64,000 nucleotides of DNA, taken from assembly GCA_002404895.1 (NCBI GenBank), contig DHKO01000003.1:27915-91914 (forward strand), given 5' to 3'. A program made the translations under genes and the position numbers. The notes below the pieces were generated by a model. The model was not told the DNA's origin. It saw only the letters and a list, made by a program, of their open reading frames with translations, and searched no databases. Source of the stretch: Treponema sp. UBA4692 (lineage in GTDB: Bacteria > Spirochaetota > Spirochaetia > Treponematales > Treponemataceae). The first letter of the stretch is position 1. Every line of letters starts with the position of its first letter. Below are positions 15,693 through 24,152 of this stretch, in pieces.

Positions 15693-18600
15693 ATGACATT
15701 TTCAGAAAAATGTGTGCATAAGCCGGTAACAACGACGCTTATTTTTATTCTTGCGATTGTTCTGGGAATTTTCTGTACTTTCCAGCTCCCGGTCGATATG
15801 TTCCCGGATATGGATCTTCCTTACATGATTGTCTACACATCATACGACGGAGCCGGTCCTGAGGAAGTTGAGCAGAGCGTCACAAAGACTCTTGAAAGCT
15901 CGCTTTCGGGCGTTTCGGGGCTTAAAAAATTGCAGTCGCGCTCTATGGGCGGAATCTCGCTTGTTATTCTTGAATTCAACTATGGAACAAGCCTTGACGC
16001 TGCCGGAGGAGACGTTCGCGACAAGATTGACCTTGTGCGTAACTATCTTCCGGACTCTGCCGATTCTCCTGTAACAATCAAGCTCGACCCTTCAATGATG
16101 CCTGTAATGAATCTTGCGCTGAAAGGAAATAGAACGCCGGAGGAGCTTAGAAGCCTTGCTGAGGACACAATTGAGTCGCGCCTTGAGCAGGTTGACGGAA
16201 TTGCTTCGGCTACAGTTTCCGGCGGACGCGAGGAGTCAATCAATGTTGACATTCCGCGAGACCGTCTTGAGGCTTACGGCCTTACAATCAGCACTGTCGC
16301 GCAGATGATTGGAATTCAGAATGTTCAGTCTTCAGGCGGAACAATCACTTCCGGCGACATCAACTATACGATTAAAAACGACGGAAAATACAAGTCTCTT
16401 GATGACATCAAAAACACTGTAATATCGTACAAGGTCGGCTCTGACCAGACAGTGAAGACTGTCCGTCTCCGCGATATTGCAGATGTCTATGAAGGATATA
16501 AGGATGTCTCAACTCTCGCTTATCTTGACGGCGAGCCTTGTGTAATGATTTCATTGCAGAAGCAGTCTGGAAAGAACTCTGTCGAGACTGCCACAAAAGT
16601 CCGCGGCGTTATCCAGAAGCTTAAGTCGGAGCTTCCGGGCGATGTTGAGCTGGTCGAGACTTCAAACACTGTTGACATCATCAAGCAGACAATTTCTGAA
16701 GTTGTAAGCTCTGTTGTTCAGGGTGCTTTGCTTGCTATTGCGGTCTTGTTCATATTCTTGCGCTCTATGAAGTCAACTTTGATTGTCGGAGCTTCAATCC
16801 CGATTTCAGTTATGATTACGCTTTTGTGTATGTATCTGAAAGGAATTTCTATCAACCAGATTTCGATGGCAGGTCTTTTGCTTGGTATCGGTATGCTTGT
16901 TGATAACTCAATCGTTGTCCTTGAGAATATCTACGCTTATATTGAGCGCGGAACAAAGCCGAAAGTGGCCGCGATTCTCGGCTCCCAGGAAATGGTTACT
17001 TCAATCACCGGCTCAACGCTTACTTCTGTATGTATCTTCTTGCCGATGATTGTATTCCAGAAAAAGCTTGGCATGATGGGACAGCTTTTCAACAACGTAG
17101 CGTGGACAATTATTTTCTCTTTGATGTCATCTTTGCTTGTCGCTATGGCGCTTGTGCCTGTTTTGTGCGCGACAGTGGTGAAGAAGACTGAAATCACGAA
17201 AAAATCCGGCCTCACTTACTCTGTGAACCGCGCATTCAACAATTTCTTTGACTGGCTTGATAAAAAATATGCCGGCGGAGTCAAATTCGTTCTTCATCAC
17301 AAGGCAGCCTGCATTATCGTTCTTGTTTCGCTTTTTGTTGCTTCTATTGTGGCTGTTAAATTTGTAGGATTCACATTTATGCCTGAGTCTGCGGCGAACT
17401 CCGTCGAGGTTGACTTTGAGCTTCCTGTCGGAACAAGGGTTGAAGTTACAGAGGACACTTTGCGCGAATTCGAGGCGATGGCTCTGCAGGACTTGAAAGG
17501 CATTAAATACTCGACTGTAACAGTCGGCGGAACAAGCATGCTCGCCTCTTCATCTGAGACAAACACAGGTTCTGTAACGTTCACGCTTTACGAGCCTTCC
17601 GAGCGCGAAAAAGGCTGGGACAATGAAAAGTCTGCAAAAGCTAAGCTTAGAAAATATTTCACGATGTTCCCTGACACGGCGCTTTCATTTGCGGCGAACG
17701 CGAACAGCGCGTCTAGCTCTTCTGGAATTTCCATCAGCGTTATTTCTGACGACCTTGACCATGTAAAATCAACTTCAAGTGCGATAAAGTCGCTTCTTGA
17801 ATCAAAAGGCGCGGACTTGGTTTCTGAGGTTGAGTCTGACATGAAGGACGGACTTCCGCAGGCGAACATTATTTTTGACCGCGACAGAATGCAGGAATTC
17901 GGTCTTAACATCTACAACATCGGAACTGAGATTTCAGGTGTTATCTCAGGAAAAACCGCGAGCCGCTATACAAAGAACGGAGACGACATCGATGTTATTG
18001 TGCGCGTTTCAGAAAAGGACAGAACTCGCTTGACAGATTTGGATTCAATCTCGATGGTTACTTCTAGCGGAAACAGAATCCCGCTTTCAAGTTTCGCGCA
18101 TTTTGAGGAATCCCAGGCTCCTGTAACAATTTACCGCGAGAACCAGACTAGAATCTGCCACGTTACGGCAAAGCCTCTTCCGGGGCTTTCTCTTGGAGAC
18201 GTCCAGTCAAAAGTCGTTTCTCTTATCAATGATAATATCCTGAAAGAGGATGATGTCCAGATAACATACGGCGGCGACATGGAAGACATGATGGAGGCTG
18301 TTACGAACTTCGGCCTTGTAATCATTCTTGCGGCGTTCCTCGTATTCGTTGTAATGGCTTCTCAGTTCGAGTCTCTCGGCGATCCGTTCATCGTCATCTT
18401 TACGATTCCGCTTTCATTCATCGGAGTTGTCGCGATTTACGCGCTTACAAGAAATATGCTCAACGTTGTAACAATCATCGGTATGCTTGTTCTTGTCGGA
18501 ACAATCGTAAATAACGGTATTGTTCTTGTTGACTACACGAACCTGCTTAGAAAGCGCGGATATGAGCTTGAGGAGGCTTGTGTTCAGGCCGCGAGAAACC

Positions 18601-18851
18601 GCTTGCGCCCGATTTTGATGTCAACTCTCACAACAGTAATCTCGCTTATGCCGATGGCGTTCTTCCCGGGCGAAGGCTCGGCTTCAATGCAGCCAATCTC
18701 GCTCACCGTATTCGGCGGAATGACATTCGGCTCGATTATGACTTTGTTCCTTATGCCGACAATTTACTTTATCTTCAACAGCAGAAAACTGAAGAAAGCG
18801 GCTAAAAAGGCTGCAAAGCTGGCTGCGAAACAGCAGGCGTTAAAAGCGTAA
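15693..18851 (+). CDS. RND-family efflux pump (AcrB/MexB superfamily)
   Basis: A 1052-residue proton-driven inner-membrane exporter with 12 membrane helices and two large periplasmic loops. It has an N-terminal membrane helix, a VDMFPDMDLP segment, GMLVDNSIVVLENI in helix 4 and GTIVNNGIVLVDY in helix 10. The classical AcrB proton relay has two Asp in helix 4 and a Lys in helix 10. Here these read D404-N405 and N, as in a common non-AcrB subgroup. Start follows AAGGAG. Drug, bile-salt or lipid substrates cannot be told apart from sequence. Confidence 0.95.
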   Translation: MTFSEKCVHKPVTTTLIFILAIVLGIFCTFQLPVDMFPDMDLPYMIVYTSYDGAGPEEVEQSVTKTLESSLSGVSGLKKLQSRSMGGISLVILEFNYGTSLDAAGGDVRDKIDLVRNYLPDSADSPVTIKLDPSMMPVMNLALKGNRTPEELRSLAEDTIESRLEQVDGIASATVSGGREESINVDIPRDRLEAYGLTISTVAQMIGIQNVQSSGGTITSGDINYTIKNDGKYKSLDDIKNTVISYKVGSDQTVKTVRLRDIADVYEGYKDVSTLAYLDGEPCVMISLQKQSGKNSVETATKVRGVIQKLKSELPGDVELVETSNTVDIIKQTISEVVSSVVQGALLAIAVLFIFLRSMKSTLIVGASIPISVMITLLCMYLKGISINQISMAGLLLGIGMLVDNSIVVLENIYAYIERGTKPKVAAILGSQEMVTSITGSTLTSVCIFLPMIVFQKKLGMMGQLFNNVAWTIIFSLMSSLLVAMALVPVLCATVVKKTEITKKSGLTYSVNRAFNNFFDWLDKKYAGGVKFVLHHKAACIIVLVSLFVASIVAVKFVGFTFMPESAANSVEVDFELPVGTRVEVTEDTLREFEAMALQDLKGIKYSTVTVGGTSMLASSSETNTGSVTFTLYEPSEREKGWDNEKSAKAKLRKYFTMFPDTALSFAANANSASSSSGISISVISDDLDHVKSTSSAIKSLLESKGADLVSEVESDMKDGLPQANIIFDRDRMQEFGLNIYNIGTEISGVISGKTASRYTKNGDDIDVIVRVSEKDRTRLTDLDSISMVTSSGNRIPLSSFAHFEESQAPVTIYRENQTRICHVTAKPLPGLSLGDVQSKVVSLINDNILKEDDVQITYGGDMEDMMEAVTNFGLVIILAAFLVFVVMASQFESLGDPFIVIFTIPLSFIGVVAIYALTRNMLNVVTIIGMLVLVGTIVNNGIVLVDYTNLLRKRGYELEEACVQAARNRLRPILMSTLTTVISLMPMAFFPGEGSASMQPISLTVFGGMTFGSIMTLFLMPTIYFIFNSRKLKKAAKKAAKLAAKQQALKA

Positions 18852-18869
18852 GTTTTAAAGGAGATTTCA

Positions 18870-19196
18870 ATGGGATATTTGGAAAATATAAAAATTCACG
18901 CTGGAGTTCAAAAGCGCGTCGAGCTGATTTTTTCTCAGGCGGTAGAGGAGGATTTCCAGCAGGAATTCAAGGAGTCTAAAGTCGCTGCAAAATTTACAAA
19001 GCTTGCGAATGTAATGGGAGCCGGTTTTTCAAATCCGAGGCTTGGAGATTCTGTCTGGCCTGAGCTTAATATGATGTACATCATCTATTGCAGCGAGGAA
19101 GATATGAAAAAAATCGTTTCGATTGTGGAAAAGCTCCGCGAAAAGTACATGGGCGAGGGAATCGCCTGTTTTGTGAGCGAGTCAACAGAAATGTAA
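18870..19196 (+). CDS. Small PII-like protein of the RND operon (PG0541 type)
   Basis: A 108-residue soluble protein with no signal peptide, 18 nt after the pump gene and with its own AAAGGAG site. The alternating strand/helix pattern and the GIACFVSES end suggest a ferredoxin-like, PII-type fold. Small proteins of this kind, annotated as PG0541-family transporter-associated, follow RND pump genes in other bacteria. It may sense a small molecule and modulate the pump; this is inference. No T-loop tyrosine of classical GlnB is evident. Confidence 0.65.
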   Translation: MGYLENIKIHAGVQKRVELIFSQAVEEDFQQEFKESKVAAKFTKLANVMGAGFSNPRLGDSVWPELNMMYIIYCSEEDMKKIVSIVEKLREKYMGEGIACFVSESTEM

Positions 19197-19205
19197 ATAC
19201 GAAAA

Positions 19206-19250
19206 AATCTCCAGAATTCTATTTTTAAGAAAAGAAGAATTCTGGAGATT
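19206..19250 (+). terminator. Terminator-like hairpin after the efflux operon
   Basis: A 15-bp perfect stem: AATCTCCAGAATTCT (19206-19220) pairs with AGAATTCTGGAGATT (19236-19250), with a 15-nt A/T-rich loop. The U tract is weak, but a second hairpin with a strong T run follows. Confidence 0.7.
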
Positions 19251-19266
19251 TCCGCAAGTTTTTTGC

Positions 19267-19320
19267 AAATGAGGCTGCCTTTGTTGAAGTGTTCTTCAAG
19301 TCGGGCTGCCTCATTTTTTT
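19267..19320 (+). terminator. Second terminator with nested hairpin
   Basis: The outer stem AAATGAGGC (19267-19275) pairs with GCCTCATTT (19308-19316) and runs into eight T. An inner stem TTGAAG/CTTCAA (19284-19289 with 19294-19299) sits inside. The T run overlaps the upstream edge of the next promoter. Confidence 0.7.
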
Positions 19321-19348
19321 TGCTTTTTCATTTCTTTGGATTTATAAT
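19320..19348 (+). promoter_or_regulatory. Leaderless-type promoter of the methyltransferase gene
   Basis: TTGCTT (19320-19325), 17 nt, TATAAT (19343-19348), then 7 nt to the ATG at 19356. Same layout as at 11155. Confidence 0.6.
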
Positions 19349-19355
19349 TTATGAT

Positions 19356-20084
19356 ATGGAAATATTTAAAAATGTCGCAGAATATTATGATGAGCTTTAT
19401 CCTGTTTCAGAAGATCAAAAGAATTTTTACAAGAATGAGACAAAATCGCTGAAAAATCCTGTGCGTTTTTTGAATATCGGCTGCGGAACTGGAACTTTCG
19501 AGATTTATCTTTCAAAGCTCGGCGCGGACGTTACGGGGCTTGAAACCTGCCCTGATTTTATCGAGTCTGCGAACCGAAAAAGCCGCACAATGCTTATGGC
19601 TGTCCGTTTTTTTCAGATGAGCTATCTTGAAATGGCGCGTTATCTTGGAAAAAGTTTTTACAATGTGATTTCAGTTCTTGACGGCAGAATTATCTTTATA
19701 CATGACAAGACTCTGCTTGCGAAATTTTTCTACGACTGCCGCCAGCTTTTGAGCGAGAACGGCAAGATAATAATTTCCCTTCCGAATTTTGAAAAATATG
19801 ACAGCGAGAATTTCGAGCTTCCAGAAAAGGAAAGCATACGTGTAAAGCTTTTTTCAGGAATCAGGACGAACCAGAGCGGAAAATCCGAGATGTTCCAGAA
19901 AATTGCGACTGGAAACGGAAAAATCCTTCCTGTCGCGGAAAACGTTCCAGTTCAGAAAATTACAGCCGGACAAATCAGAAATCTTGCGGAAAAATCAGGC
20001 TTTGAGTCGGTGCGTTTCTACAGCGGGTTTGACTATGAGCCTTTAAAGTCAGACTCTGATAGAGTTGTCGCGGTTTTAAGCTGA
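19356..20084 (+). CDS. Class I SAM-dependent methyltransferase, substrate unknown
   Basis: About 242 residues. Motif I LNIGCGTGTFE near residue 37 and an acidic end of strand 2 (GLETC) mark a Rossmann-type methyltransferase. The pattern resembles the UbiE/Methyltransf_25 small-molecule group rather than RNA enzymes, but the substrate cannot be named. The ATG at 19356 is chosen because a -10 box lies 7 nt before it; further upstream the reading frame runs through the terminator. It stands alone and converges on the ricT gene. Confidence 0.75.
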   Translation: MEIFKNVAEYYDELYPVSEDQKNFYKNETKSLKNPVRFLNIGCGTGTFEIYLSKLGADVTGLETCPDFIESANRKSRTMLMAVRFFQMSYLEMARYLGKSFYNVISVLDGRIIFIHDKTLLAKFFYDCRQLLSENGKIIISLPNFEKYDSENFELPEKESIRVKLFSGIRTNQSGKSEMFQKIATGNGKILPVAENVPVQKITAGQIRNLAEKSGFESVRFYSGFDYEPLKSDSDRVVAVLS

Positions 20085-20095
20085 AAAAATCAGCT

Positions 20096-21022
20096 TTAGT
20101 TTATCTTCCAGCGACCGTTTTCCTTGTAGAATCTGCTTCCTGGAATTTCAAGAATTCTTCCATCCTCGCTTTGCATTCTGATTATCGCCCTTAGCGGATT
20201 CACATCTGTGATTCTGAAATTTGTGTCGTCATAGAAAATGTGCAGCCCTTCGCTCGGAAGCTTTTTTCTCGCTTCGGAATAGCATTTGCACTCGTAGCTC
20301 AGGCAGCATAGAAGCCTGCCGCACTGGCCGCTTATTTTTGTGGAATTCAGCGAGAGATTCTGCTCTTTCGCCATTTTGATTGAGACCGGCGGAAGCTTGT
20401 CGCCGATAGTGTGGCAGCAGTAAGGCCGTCCGCAAACGCCGAGTCCGCCTGTGATTCTGCTTTCGTCGCGCACTCCAATCTGCCTCAGCTCGATTCTCAT
20501 CTTGAAGATACCGACCAGATCTTTCACAAGTTCGCGGAAGTCAACGCGGTTGTCGCTTGAGAAAAAGAAAAGCGCTTTCGGCTCGTCGAGAAGAAAATGC
20601 ACTGCGACAAGCTTCATGTCAAGGTTATGATAGGCGGCTTTTTCCTTGAATGTCTTGAACGCGCCGTCCTCTTTTGCGGCAAGCTCGGCTGCCTTGTCCA
20701 TATCTTTTTCAGACGCTTTTCTTTCGATTGTGATTAAGTCGCCTTTTTTGATTGCGACAGGATGGTTCACTTTTCCAAGTACGCTCGCCAAGTCTTTTCC
20801 GTATCTCGTCGGAATTATAACGTGGTCGCCTGCCTTAATTTCTTTTATGCTTTTTGGAAGAACCGCGTAAACGATTTCGCACGAATATTCAAGCTTTGTG
20901 CTGTAAAGGTTTTCCGGGTAGATTATCTCCTCGCTGGAATCGCTTTTTTTGTATTCGCTGTCCTCAAGCTGGGAAATATCCTCGCTTTCATAGTTTATAT
21001 CTTGTTCAAAAATGTCGCTCAT
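20096..21022 (-). CDS. ricT: PSP1-domain protein RicT (YaaT)
   Basis: A 308-residue PSP1 protein. An acidic N-terminal region (1-45) precedes the PSP1 core. Conserved cysteine groups CGRPYCC, CGRLLCC and ECKC are visible. In Bacillus RicT works with RicA and RicF in an Fe-S complex that promotes mRNA maturation and phosphorelay functions. RicA and RicF are not in the window. It is last in the M23-bactofilin-YaaR operon, and yaaR-ricT association is also seen in Firmicutes. Confidence 0.88.
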   Translation of the reverse strand: MSDIFEQDINYESEDISQLEDSEYKKSDSSEEIIYPENLYSTKLEYSCEIVYAVLPKSIKEIKAGDHVIIPTRYGKDLASVLGKVNHPVAIKKGDLITIERKASEKDMDKAAELAAKEDGAFKTFKEKAAYHNLDMKLVAVHFLLDEPKALFFFSSDNRVDFRELVKDLVGIFKMRIELRQIGVRDESRITGGLGVCGRPYCCHTIGDKLPPVSIKMAKEQNLSLNSTKISGQCGRLLCCLSYECKCYSEARKKLPSEGLHIFYDDTNFRITDVNPLRAIIRMQSEDGRILEIPGSRFYKENGRWKIN

Positions 21023-21069
21023 TTTTGCAAACTCCTGATTTTTTGATTTTTCTGATGGAATTTTCGTTT

Positions 21070-21618
21070 TTATTCAACCAGCAGGTCGAGAATAAGCCCC
21101 TGAATTTCCTCGACTCTTGCAAGGAGATTCAAATTTCTGCCGTGCGTGAAAAGCATTTCTGAGGCAAGCTGGTTCAGTTTTTTGTCGATTATTTCTATCT
21201 GATAGAACGGCCGAATTACTCTGCCGTTTCTGAGCCGTCTTTCAGGCCGCGTGTTTATGAATTTGTAGTTCACTTTTACGATGTATTTCATAAATTGGCT
21301 GACTTTGCGCCTGAATTTTTCCATGTTTTCCGCGCTTTGGAAAGATTTCAGCTCTTCGCCTGCAAAATCCATCTCATCTTTCAGATAATTCACGGCATCC
21401 TGAGTCTCCATTCCGGCGATTTCAGGCGGAAGCCCCTGCGAGGCAAGCTCAGAACTTTCCTGCGCCTTCTGAAAAACTGTTCTGAATGAAGATTTCTGAT
21501 TTTTTTCCGTTTTTTTTGATTTTTGCGCCGCAGTCTGTTGAGCCATCGCGCTTTGCGAAGCAAGCATTTGAAGCGACTGGTTGTTTAAAGTCTGATTTAT
21601 CGAATTGAGTTCAGCCAT
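21070..21618 (-). CDS. YaaR family protein (DUF327)
   Basis: A 182-residue soluble helical protein. A Gln/Ser/Lys-rich N-terminal third is followed by the DUF327 core, including FMKYIVKVNYKF and the QIEIIDKKLNQLASEML stretch. Function is unknown. In Firmicutes yaaR lies close to yaaT (ricT), as here, which supports a shared process. Its start overlaps the bactofilin stop by 8 nt. Confidence 0.8.
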   Translation of the reverse strand: MAELNSINQTLNNQSLQMLASQSAMAQQTAAQKSKKTEKNQKSSFRTVFQKAQESSELASQGLPPEIAGMETQDAVNYLKDEMDFAGEELKSFQSAENMEKFRRKVSQFMKYIVKVNYKFINTRPERRLRNGRVIRPFYQIEIIDKKLNQLASEMLFTHGRNLNLLARVEEIQGLILDLLVE

Positions 21619-22024
21619 TAATCGCCTTGCTTTTTATTGAAAGCTCTTCAGAAAAAAGTTTTGTTTCCGCTTCAAATTCCTCTTCGTTTCGGAGCGCGAT
21701 GCAATGCCCGTGGAAAATCACATTTTCTTCGATTTCAAGATTTTTTGTGCAGATGTTTCCGATTACAGCGGAAGACGAAAGAAGCTTGATTCCGTTTGGC
21801 GCGTAAATATCGCCGATTACGATTCCTCCGACAACTGTTGAAAGCGCGTTTATATTTCCGTTGATTCTAGCCTTGTTTCCGATGATTATGTTCCCGGTAG
21901 AGTCCAAATTTCCGTCGATGTCGCCGTCAACGCGGATAAAGCCGTTTGCCCTTACATCGCCTGAAACGGCAGAGCCTGCGCCGACTATTGTGTTTATCGA
22001 AATGTCGTCAGTTAAGAAAGCCAT
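21611..22024 (-). CDS. Bactofilin cytoskeletal protein
   Basis: A 137-residue beta-helix protein. The repeating six-residue turns (VRANGFIRVDGDIDGNL, IIIGNKARINGNI, VIGDIYAPNG) are the bactofilin core, with short disordered ends. Bactofilins self-assemble into filaments at the membrane and direct cell-wall enzymes. The gene lies 1 nt after an M23 peptidase gene, the same pairing that sets cell shape in other helical or curved bacteria. Confidence 0.92.
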   Translation of the reverse strand: MAFLTDDISINTIVGAGSAVSGDVRANGFIRVDGDIDGNLDSTGNIIIGNKARINGNINALSTVVGGIVIGDIYAPNGIKLLSSSAVIGNICTKNLEIEENVIFHGHCIALRNEEEFEAETKLFSEELSIKSKAING

Positions 22025-22025
22025 A

Positions 22026-23048
22026 TTACTTTGTGATTTTTACGTTCACGTATTTAATCGGGTCAACAACATCCGAGCCGATGTGAACTTCGTAGTGAAG
22101 ATGCGGACCTGTTGAAATTCCAGTGTTTCCGATTGTTCCGATTATGTCTCTTTGCGAGACAAACTGTCCTTTTTTGACGCGGACTGTGTTCATGTGGCAG
22201 TAGCGCGTGTAAATTCCGTGCTTGTGCTTGATGATCACGTAGTTTCCAAATCCTGAGTCATAGGTTACAGTAACAACTTGTCCGTTTGCGGTCGCAAGAA
22301 CAGGGTCGCCTGAACGCCAAGTTGAAATGTCAAGACCTTTGTGAATATACCAGTTTCCTGTAATCGGGTGTGTTGTCTGTCCGAAAGGCTGGGAGATATG
22401 CCCGATTCCTCCTCTGACTGGCCAGATGTTCGGAATGTCTGCGAAAAGCGTTTCCTGGCTTTCAAGCATTTTTCCAATTTGCTCGATTGGCTGGATTGCG
22501 CTTTCAAGATACGAGGAAAGCTGCCGCATATCGCTGGCTTCTCTTGTGGAGCCTGCAACTCTGTCCTGAGTGTCGAAAAGCGAGTTCAAGTCGCTGTCGG
22601 AAGCTGTGCTTTTTGCTGCCGTTGAGGACTGGCTGATTCCCAAAAGAGAGAGAGTCTGTGTCAGTGAAGACTTGAATCTTTTCGCTGTCTGAAGAACATT
22701 GTTGTTTTCATCGCGCAGCTCGTCAAAACTTGCCAGCAGCTCCCTGTTTTCTTTCATTGAGCGTGTAAGCTCTGCGGAAATTCCTGCGTCGTGTTTCTTG
22801 AAATAGACAAAAGACGACACAACGCCGACCAAAAGAACGCAGCCAAGCGCGAGCGCAAAAATGTTAGTCCTGAAATTTATAACTTTTCCCTGCGAGTGGG
22901 GAACAATCATTATCGTGAGCTTGCTGTCGCAAACATGAAACAATTTTACGAAAAGGCTGCCAACAGTGCCAAGTCCTCGGCGGAGTGCATTTAAAATAGA
23001 AGAAACGGCATTTTTTTCAAGCTTTTTATAGTGTCTTGTCTTTGCCAA
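22026..23048 (-). CDS. M23 (LytM-type) peptidoglycan endopeptidase, membrane anchored
   Basis: A 340-residue protein with a basic cytosolic N-terminus, one membrane helix at about 62-83, a coiled coil (about 85-130) and a C-terminal M23 domain. Zinc ligands H236 and D240 (HKGLD) and H318 (GPHLHYEV), plus catalytic H285, are all present, so the enzyme should be active on wall cross-links. The start is a TTG at 23048 supported by GAGGT 7 nt upstream; no ATG is suitable. It is first in the four-gene operon and probably works with the bactofilin on cell shape. Confidence 0.9.
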   Translation of the reverse strand: MAKTRHYKKLEKNAVSSILNALRRGLGTVGSLFVKLFHVCDSKLTIMIVPHSQGKVINFRTNIFALALGCVLLVGVVSSFVYFKKHDAGISAELTRSMKENRELLASFDELRDENNNVLQTAKRFKSSLTQTLSLLGISQSSTAAKSTASDSDLNSLFDTQDRVAGSTREASDMRQLSSYLESAIQPIEQIGKMLESQETLFADIPNIWPVRGGIGHISQPFGQTTHPITGNWYIHKGLDISTWRSGDPVLATANGQVVTVTYDSGFGNYVIIKHKHGIYTRYCHMNTVRVKKGQFVSQRDIIGTIGNTGISTGPHLHYEVHIGSDVVDPIKYVNVKITK

Positions 23049-23093
23049 TTAAATTACCTCAACTTTTTTTCGGATATAAAAATCCAATTGCCA

Positions 23094-23122
23094 ATTTTAT
23101 CATAGTCATCGAAAGTAGTCAA
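23094..23122 (-). promoter_or_regulatory. Promoter of the M23-bactofilin-yaaR-ricT operon
   Basis: On the minus strand, TTGACT (23117-23122), 17 nt, TAAAAT (23094-23099), with an extended -10 TGA in front. It is a near-consensus housekeeping promoter about 45 nt before the TTG start. Confidence 0.75.
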
Positions 23123-23188
23123 AACGCCATAAGCCAGTCTAAGAATCAAGATTTGGAAAAATGTTTTACGCTTGAAAAAACGCTTAAT

Positions 23189-23217
23189 TTGACAACTAAA
23201 ACTTTCTCTGCTATTCT
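23189..23217 (+). promoter_or_regulatory. Promoter of the TatD-like gene
   Basis: TTGACA (23189-23194), 17 nt, TATTCT (23212-23217). The leader is about 95 nt and A/T-rich. No riboswitch-like structure was recognised in it. Confidence 0.75.
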
Positions 23218-23318
23218 ATATTTATCGTCAAGAACCAATATTTTGGTTACACTGATTTTTGTCATTAAGCTGAATTCAGTGTTTTTTTCTATTTATCATT
23301 TCTTTTTGGAAGTAAGCC

Positions 23319-24104
23319 ATGAAATTTTTTGATACTCACGCCCATATCGGGCTCATTTATGAGGACCCGATAGAACAGTTACGCGTTATTCAGCAGGCTA
23401 AGCAAGCCGGGGTCAAGCGCATTGTAAGCATAAACAACAGCCTTCTCGATTTTAAGAAAGTCTATGCGAATTTGAAGGCGATGTCCGGCGTATATCATGC
23501 GGTGGGCGTAGCTCCAATGGAGGTTTCTCACCCTGGAAAAGACTGGCAGCAGACAATTATCGACGGATTGAAGCTGCCTAACGTTGTCGCTGTCGGCGAG
23601 ACTGGTCTTGACTATTACAAGGCATTCGGAGACAAGAGGTCTCAGACGGAGCTTTTTATCACGCAGCTTGAAATCGCGAAAAAATACGACAAGCCTGTGA
23701 TTATTCAGAACCGCGATGCTGGAAAAGATGTGTTCAACATTCTTAAAGAGCGGATTCCTCCGGCTGGCGCGATTTTGCATTGCTACGGCGAGGATGCGGC
23801 TTATGCTAAAGCGTGCCTTGACGCTGGCTTGAATGTTTATTTTTCTTTCGCTGGAAACCTGACTTACCGCAACGCGAGAAATCTTCATGAGACAGTCCTG
23901 AATATTCCTCATGACAGAATTTTGATTGAGACTGAAAGTCCGTTTATGATTCCTGCGGAATACAGGGAAAGAAAGCGCACAATGCCTGCTTATCTGCCTT
24001 CGACTGCGAAATTTCTTGCGGAAATGCTTGAAATTCCGCTTGAGGATTTGTGCGGAATTTTGTGGACGAACAGCTGCAAGGCGTTTAATTTGCCTGAAGA
24101 TTAA
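23319..24104 (+). CDS. TatD-family metal hydrolase with altered ligands
   Basis: A 261-residue TIM-barrel protein of the TatD group, members of which are DNases or D-aminoacyl-tRNA hydrolases. HxH (H7, H9), E94 (VGETGLDY) and H154 (ILHCYGED) are conserved. The third metal His of canonical TatD (PVIIHxR) is Q130 here, and the conserved LLETDAP Asp is E206 (LIETESP). Both changes touch metal ligands, so activity or substrate may differ from standard TatD. It is followed 48 nt later by a dihydrouridine synthase. Confidence 0.82.
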   Translation: MKFFDTHAHIGLIYEDPIEQLRVIQQAKQAGVKRIVSINNSLLDFKKVYANLKAMSGVYHAVGVAPMEVSHPGKDWQQTIIDGLKLPNVVAVGETGLDYYKAFGDKRSQTELFITQLEIAKKYDKPVIIQNRDAGKDVFNILKERIPPAGAILHCYGEDAAYAKACLDAGLNVYFSFAGNLTYRNARNLHETVLNIPHDRILIETESPFMIPAEYRERKRTMPAYLPSTAKFLAEMLEIPLEDLCGILWTNSCKAFNLPED

Positions 24105-24152
24105 AAATTTCTAGAGTCTCGTTTTTCTGCTTTCTGCATTAACGAAAAAATT

